A stretch of 5,110 nucleotides of DNA from CAIWXH01 sp964555675. GTDB taxonomy: Bacteria > Chloroflexota > Chloroflexia > Chloroflexales > Chloroflexaceae. The translations under genes were made by a program, and so were the position numbers. The stretch's first letter is position 1. Each line of letters begins with the position of its first letter. The DNA lies in contig CAZKTU010000360.1 in the NCBI GenBank assembly GCA_964555675.1, forward strand, positions 1 through 5,110. Direction: 5' to 3'. The notes under the pieces were generated by a model. That model did not search any database. It saw nothing but the letters and a program-made list of their open reading frames with translations, and was not told the DNA's origin. This document shows, piece after piece, positions 1 through 2,690 of this stretch.

Positions 1-37
1 GCCGTGTTTTAAGGGTTGGCAACTCTGCGCGAGGGTT

Positions 38-62
38 TCAGGGAGGGCTTGGCCCTCCCTGA
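38..62. other. Perfect 10-11 bp hairpin upstream of the sigma gene
   Basis: The arms 39-48 and 52-61 are exact reverse complements around a 3-base loop (TTG), and T38/A62 adds an eleventh pair. Neither strand shows a run of T after the stem, so it is not a standard intrinsic terminator. It may end transcription from a gene before the window, act in the leader of the sigma operon, or be a dispersed intergenic palindrome. The GGAGGG...CCCTCC core resembles the hairpin at 1565-1587. Confidence 0.55.
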
Positions 63-64
63 GC

Positions 65-70
65 TATAAA
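65..70 (+). promoter_or_regulatory. Possible -10 element (TATAAA) of the sigma operon
   Basis: TATAAA stands out in this GC-rich DNA and matches five of six bases of the housekeeping -10 consensus. It would start transcription near 77, about 16 bases before the sigma start codon. No good -35 lies 16-18 bases upstream, because that place is taken by the 38-62 hairpin. A TTGGCAAC at 16-23 resembles ECF-type -35 AAC motifs, but I see no convincing partner for it. The call is weak. Confidence 0.25.
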
Positions 71-73
71 ACC

Positions 74-86
74 GCCCCGCAGGGGC
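74..86 (+). promoter_or_regulatory. Ribosome binding site of the sigma gene, inside a small GC hairpin
   Basis: AGGGG at 81-85 lies 8 bases before the ATG at 94 and is the best Shine-Dalgarno candidate; it selects this start over the ATG at 103. GCCCC (74-78) and GGGGC (82-86) can pair around a GCA loop and bury the site. Translation could therefore be dampened by structure. The stem has only five pairs and its effect is inferred. Confidence 0.5.
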
Positions 87-93
87 AAAAACC

Positions 94-741
94 ATGTACA
101 ATATGACTGTATCCTTTGCCAACCGACGGGGAATCGATGAGGCTCAACGCTTGAGCGCCCCAGAGCAGCGGCAGGCAGCCATATCTCAAGCCCTGCGCGA
201 CGATGAGCTGATCGCCCTCGTCGCCCGCCGTGAAGAGGCCGCCCTCGGCCAGATCTACGACCGCTACGGCGGTCTTGTCTATACGATTGCCCTGCGCGTC
301 ACCGGCGACCGTCAGACCGCCGAGGAGGTCGTCCAAGACGTCTTCCAGTCGGTCTGGCAGACCGCCGCCGGCTACCAGCCCGGCCGCGGCGCCTGCGCCG
401 CCTGGCTCGTCGGCATCGCCCGCCACCGCGCCATCGACGCCATCCGTAGCAAGCGCGAGCGGGCCCGCACCCGCGAGCAGACCATGGGCCCGGATGCCCC
501 CCTCGAGATCCCCGGCGGCCCCGACCCGGCCGCCTCCGATTTCGATACCCGCGAGGCCGTGCGCTCGGCCCTCGCCGCCCTGCCGCCCGCCCAGCGCCAG
601 GCCGTCGAGCTCGCTTTCTACGGCGGCCTCACCCGCGTCGAGATCGCCGAGCGGCTCGGCGAACCCCTCGGGACTGTTAAGACCAGGCTGCGCCTCGGCA
701 TGCTGAAGCTACGCGACCTGCTGCGACCCCTGGCGGAGTGA
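94..741 (+). CDS. ECF-family RNA polymerase sigma factor (sigma-70 regions 2 and 4)
   Basis: This 215-residue protein has the two-domain layout of extracytoplasmic-function sigma factors, which direct RNA polymerase to stress or envelope promoters. Region 2 spans about 39-122, with the core-binding and -10-recognition helices in LYxxYGGLVY-like sequence near 51-63, the acidic TAEEVVQDVF at 75-84 and WLVGIARHRAIDAIR at 104-118. A flexible Gly/Pro/Asp-rich linker covers about 130-150. Region 4 spans about 157-211, starting with ALAALPPAQRQ and containing the -35-recognition helix-turn-helix around 179-207 (LTRVEIAERLG...GTVKTRLRLGMLKLR). About 35 residues precede region 2, somewhat more than in minimal members. 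ATG 94 is chosen for its AGGGG eight bases upstream; ATG 103 is possible. The gene ends in a GTGA next to an RskA-like anti-sigma gene, the usual operon for SigK-like factors. The exact ECF group and target promoters cannot be read from the sequence. Confidence 0.95.
   Translation: MYNMTVSFANRRGIDEAQRLSAPEQRQAAISQALRDDELIALVARREEAALGQIYDRYGGLVYTIALRVTGDRQTAEEVVQDVFQSVWQTAAGYQPGRGACAAWLVGIARHRAIDAIRSKRERARTREQTMGPDAPLEIPGGPDPAASDFDTREAVRSALAALPPAQRQAVELAFYGGLTRVEIAERLGEPLGTVKTRLRLGMLKLRDLLRPLAE
735..738 (+). promoter_or_regulatory. Shine-Dalgarno GGAG that favours ATG 747 for the anti-sigma gene
   Basis: GGAG ends 8 bases before ATG 747, an ideal distance. The alternative GTG at 738 overlaps the sigma stop codon as GTGA and would have no properly spaced site. 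The ribosome binding site lies within the last sigma codons, which suggests translational coupling. Confidence 0.6.
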
Positions 742-746
742 CCACG

Positions 747-1547
747 ATGCAAGAGCAACCTACAGACGACGTCACCGACCTCCTCGTGGCTTACGCCCTC
801 GACGCCCTCGAGCCCGAGGAGCTGCAGCGCGTCGGGCGCCTCCTCGAAGAGCGCCCCGATCTGCGCCAGACCCTCGCCGAGCTGCGCGCCACCGCCGGCC
901 TGCTCCCCTATGGCCTCCCCGAAGGCGCCCCTCCGCCCGAACTGCGCCAGCGGGTCCTCGCCTTCGCCACCGGCAACTCGGCCTCCGCCGCCCCCGCCGC
1001 CCCCGCCGACGGCCCTCTGCGCCGCCTGCGCGGTTTGCTCTACGCCCTCGGCGGCCTCTCCGCCGCAGCCCTCGTCGCCCTCGCCGTCGCCCTCGGCAGC
1101 CTCGGGGCCGCCCGCGCCGAGCTCTCCGAGGCCCGCCAGCAACTCGCTCAGGCCGAGCAGCAGCTCGCCCAGGCCCAGCAGCAGATCGTCGCCGTCGACC
1201 AGGAGCGCTCGCAGCTCGCCCGCCTCCTCGCCGGCGCCGAGAGCATCGCCCAGCTCTCCGGCCCGGGCGGCAACGCCGCTGTGCTCCAGGCCGACGACCA
1301 GCTCCTCGTCTCGGCCCAGCTGCCGCCCCTCGCCTCCGACCAGGTCTACCAGCTCTGGGTCATCGCCGCAGAGGGCGCCGCCCCCGCCTCGGCCGGCGTC
1401 TTCACCGTCGACGGCAACGGCTTCGGCCTCATCGCCGTAGGCCCCGGCGCCGCCGCCCCCGGCGCCACCCTCGCCGTCACCGCCGAGCCCGCCCCCGGCA
1501 GCGCCGGGCCCACCACCCCCATCCTCCTCGCCGGCCAGATCGCCTAA
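747..1547 (+). CDS. RskA-like membrane anti-sigma factor
   Basis: This is the likely inhibitor of the sigma factor encoded just upstream. Numbered from the alternative GTG 738 (269 residues; 266 from ATG 747), the N-terminal cytoplasmic anti-sigma domain is about 10-75, with VTDLLVAYALDALEPEE near 12-28. An Ala/Pro linker follows, then basic residues (R95, R96, R98) and one membrane helix at about 101-122, giving an inside-to-outside orientation. Outside lies a Gln/Ala-rich coiled coil (126-165) and then an RskA C-terminal domain (about 168-268), with YQLWVI at 204-209 and the AGVFTVDGNGFG segment at 219-230. The protein has no cysteine, so the HxxxCxxC zinc motif of ZAS-type anti-sigma factors is absent, as is usual for RskA proteins. 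In the family, release of the sigma factor follows regulated proteolysis of the anti-sigma protein. The signal here is unknown. Confidence 0.92.
   Translation: MQEQPTDDVTDLLVAYALDALEPEELQRVGRLLEERPDLRQTLAELRATAGLLPYGLPEGAPPPELRQRVLAFATGNSASAAPAAPADGPLRRLRGLLYALGGLSAAALVALAVALGSLGAARAELSEARQQLAQAEQQLAQAQQQIVAVDQERSQLARLLAGAESIAQLSGPGGNAAVLQADDQLLVSAQLPPLASDQVYQLWVIAAEGAAPASAGVFTVDGNGFGLIAVGPGAAAPGATLAVTAEPAPGSAGPTTPILLAGQIA
1137..1199 (+). repeat. Three 21-bp repeats coding coiled-coil heptads in the anti-sigma gene
   Basis: Three imperfect 21-bp units (1137-1157, 1158-1178, 1179-1199) encode QQLAQAE, QQLAQAQ and QQIVAVD. Leu/Ile and Ala recur at fixed heptad positions, as expected for a short coiled-coil stalk just outside the membrane helix. 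The first two units differ at only a few bases, which suggests local duplication. Confidence 0.7.
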
Positions 1548-1554
1548 GCGATCC

Positions 1555-1587
1555 GAAGGAAAAGTTGGAGGGATTTGACCCCTCCAA
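1555..1587 (-). terminator. Probable intrinsic terminator for the hydrolase transcript
   Basis: TTGGAGGG (1565-1572) and CCCTCCAA (1580-1587) form an 8-bp stem with a 7-base loop. Read on the minus strand the stem is followed by CTTTTCCTTC, a pyrimidine tract with four consecutive T. Nothing similar follows on the plus strand. It lies about 140 bases beyond the hydrolase stop codon, and only 18 bases beyond the anti-sigma stop, so it may also help end the convergent sigma operon. Confidence 0.5.
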
Positions 1588-1727
1588 ACCACCCCCGGGC
1601 CCGAGGAGGCAAGGCAGTACGAGCCGTCGCGACCGGGTAACGCCCGTGGGCAAGCGCCAAAGCGGCCCTGCAGGCCGCCCCCGGGTCGCGGCCGCGGCTG
1701 CGACCGCAGGTCGCGCCGGAACAAGGA
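1588..1727. other. Convergent intergenic region rich in inverted repeats, no gene seen
   Basis: Between the two convergent genes I see no coding sequence and no tRNA-like fold. GCGGCC (1662-1667) and GGCCGC (1673-1678) can form a hairpin. GCGACC (1700-1705) can pair with GGTCGC on its left (1684-1689) or its right (1709-1714), giving two mutually exclusive hairpins. The right-hand one begins about 13 bases after the hydrolase stop codon on the minus strand. It could be 3' UTR structure, a T-less terminator or an uncharacterised RNA. Confidence 0.4.
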
Positions 1728-2570
1728 TCAGCCTTCAGCCTTCGCCAACACCCCCGCCAGGGCCCCGCGAAAGGCCCGCGCCGCCTCGATCTGCGGGAAG
1801 TGCCCGCAGCGCGGGATGCTCAGCAGCCGCGCCCCCGGGATCTCGGCCGCCGCCGCCCTGCCGCTCGTCTCCAGGGGGAAGACCTGGTCGCCCTCGCCCC
1901 AGACCAGCAGGGTCGGCGCCCGCAGCTCGCCCAGGCGCGCCCGCAGCCCCGTGAGCGTCAGGTCCGTCGCGTCGTAGCGCCGGCTCAGGGCCGTCAGCGC
2001 CCGCCGGTTCTCCGCGCCCATCAGCGCCGCCCGCCCGCGCGCGAGGACCGCCGCCGTCACGTGGGCCTCGGGCTCGACGAAGGCCGCCCCCAGCATCAGG
2101 CGCACCACCGCGGGCCGCGCCGACAGCCACAGCAGCGCCGGCCCCACCAGGGGCCAGCCCCCCGCCCGCGTCAAAGGCGAGGCCTCCACAAAGCCGTCGG
2201 TCGCCGCCAGGACCAGGGCCGACACCCGCTGCGGGTGCAACAGGGCCATGGCCAGCGCGTACTTGCCCCCCATCGAGTGGGCCACCAGCGCCGCCCGCCC
2301 CACCCCCAGGGCGTCGAACAGCCCGGCACACAGCTCGGCCATCAGCCCGAGCGAGTAGGGCGCATCGGCAGGCTTCGCCGAGCGCCCGAAGCCCAGGATG
2401 TCGAGGGCGAGGGCCCGATAGCCCATGCTCGCCAGGGCCTCGCCCGTCGGGCGCCAGTCCTCCGCCGAGCCCGCGAAGCCGTGCAGCAACAGCACCGCCG
2501 GCCCCCGCCCCGCCTCGAGCAGATGCAGCCTATGGCCGCCCACGGTGAGATACCGGCTGTGCATCACCAT
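1728..2570 (-). CDS. Alpha/beta-hydrolase fold protein
   Basis: This is a single-domain esterase/lipase/dehalogenase-like enzyme of the alpha/beta hydrolase superfamily; the substrate cannot be read from sequence. Numbered from the upstream ATG at 2666 (312 residues), it has the oxyanion HGF segment at 62-64, DILGFGRSAKP at 89-99, the nucleophile elbow AHSMGG with Ser131, the acid Asp260 in WGEGDQVFP, and the catalytic base His289 in CGHFPQIE. All three triad residues are present. The cap lies about 157-245. No signal peptide or membrane helix is evident. I place the start at ATG 2570 (residue 33, 280 residues), directly before the first strand (SRYLTVGGHRLHLLEAG). The extra 32 residues encoded up to 2666 run over a candidate promoter and a 7-bp tandem repeat. 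The ATG at 2666 has a repeat-derived AAGG seven bases upstream, so it cannot be excluded. The gene is convergent with the sigma operon and divergent from the helicase-like gene. Confidence 0.9.
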   Translation of the reverse strand: MVMHSRYLTVGGHRLHLLEAGRGPAVLLLHGFAGSAEDWRPTGEALASMGYRALALDILGFGRSAKPADAPYSLGLMAELCAGLFDALGVGRAALVAHSMGGKYALAMALLHPQRVSALVLAATDGFVEASPLTRAGGWPLVGPALLWLSARPAVVRLMLGAAFVEPEAHVTAAVLARGRAALMGAENRRALTALSRRYDATDLTLTGLRARLGELRAPTLLVWGEGDQVFPLETSGRAAAAEIPGARLLSIPRCGHFPQIEAARAFRGALAGVLAKAEG

Positions 2571-2592
2571 ACCGCCCCGCACTACAGGATAG

Positions 2593-2620
2593 AGGATACG
2601 CCGTCGCGCCCATGATACAA
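2593..2620 (-). promoter_or_regulatory. Candidate promoter of the hydrolase gene
   Basis: On the minus strand TTGTAT (2615-2620) and TATCCT (2593-2598) are 16 bases apart. The first matches three of six -35 consensus bases and the second four of six -10 bases. Transcription would begin near 2586, about 16 bases before ATG 2570, which supports that start. It sits in one of the few AT-richer patches of the window. Confidence 0.35.
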
Positions 2621-2621
2621 T
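2613..2621 (+). promoter_or_regulatory. Candidate extended -10 promoter of the helicase-like gene
   Basis: TGATACAAT reads as TG-A-TACAAT, an extended -10 in which TACAAT matches five of six consensus bases. No clear -35 lies upstream, which extended -10 promoters can tolerate. The start would be near 2628, giving a leader of about 63 bases that contains the 7-bp repeats. Its -10 occupies almost the same bases as the -35 proposed for the opposite gene. Confidence 0.4.
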
Positions 2622-2652
2622 ACCCGGTACGAGCTCAGCCGGCGCAGTCCGG

Positions 2653-2684
2653 CCTTCATCCTTCATCCTTCATCCTTCACCCTT
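2653..2684. repeat. Heptanucleotide tandem repeat (CCTTCAT)
   Basis: There are three exact copies of CCTTCAT (2653-2673), a fourth with one change (CCTTCAC, 2674-2680) and a CCTT remnant. On the minus strand this reads ATGAAGG repeated. Because the unit is seven bases, the ATG codons at 2659, 2666 and 2673 fall in three different frames. The array lies in the presumed leader of the + strand gene, ending seven bases before its ATG. Short heptamer arrays are known between genes in cyanobacteria, and I recall similar ones in Chloroflexota. Confidence 0.85.
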
Positions 2685-2690
2685 GACTCT

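Noticed and set aside
1635..1653. Short stretch GGGTAACGCCCGTGGGCAA resembling part of 16S rRNA
   Set aside because: The likeness covers fewer than 20 bases with mismatches, and no neighbouring rRNA sequence is present; it is chance similarity.
618..1724. Long open frame (368 codons) on the minus strand opposite the anti-sigma gene
   Set aside because: Its translation is Gly-rich low-complexity sequence typical of frames opposite GCC/CTC-biased genes, and the plus-strand frame encodes recognisable sigma region 4 and RskA domains.
2653..2684. CRISPR-like array
   Set aside because: The units are seven bases with no spacers between them, so this is a simple tandem repeat.
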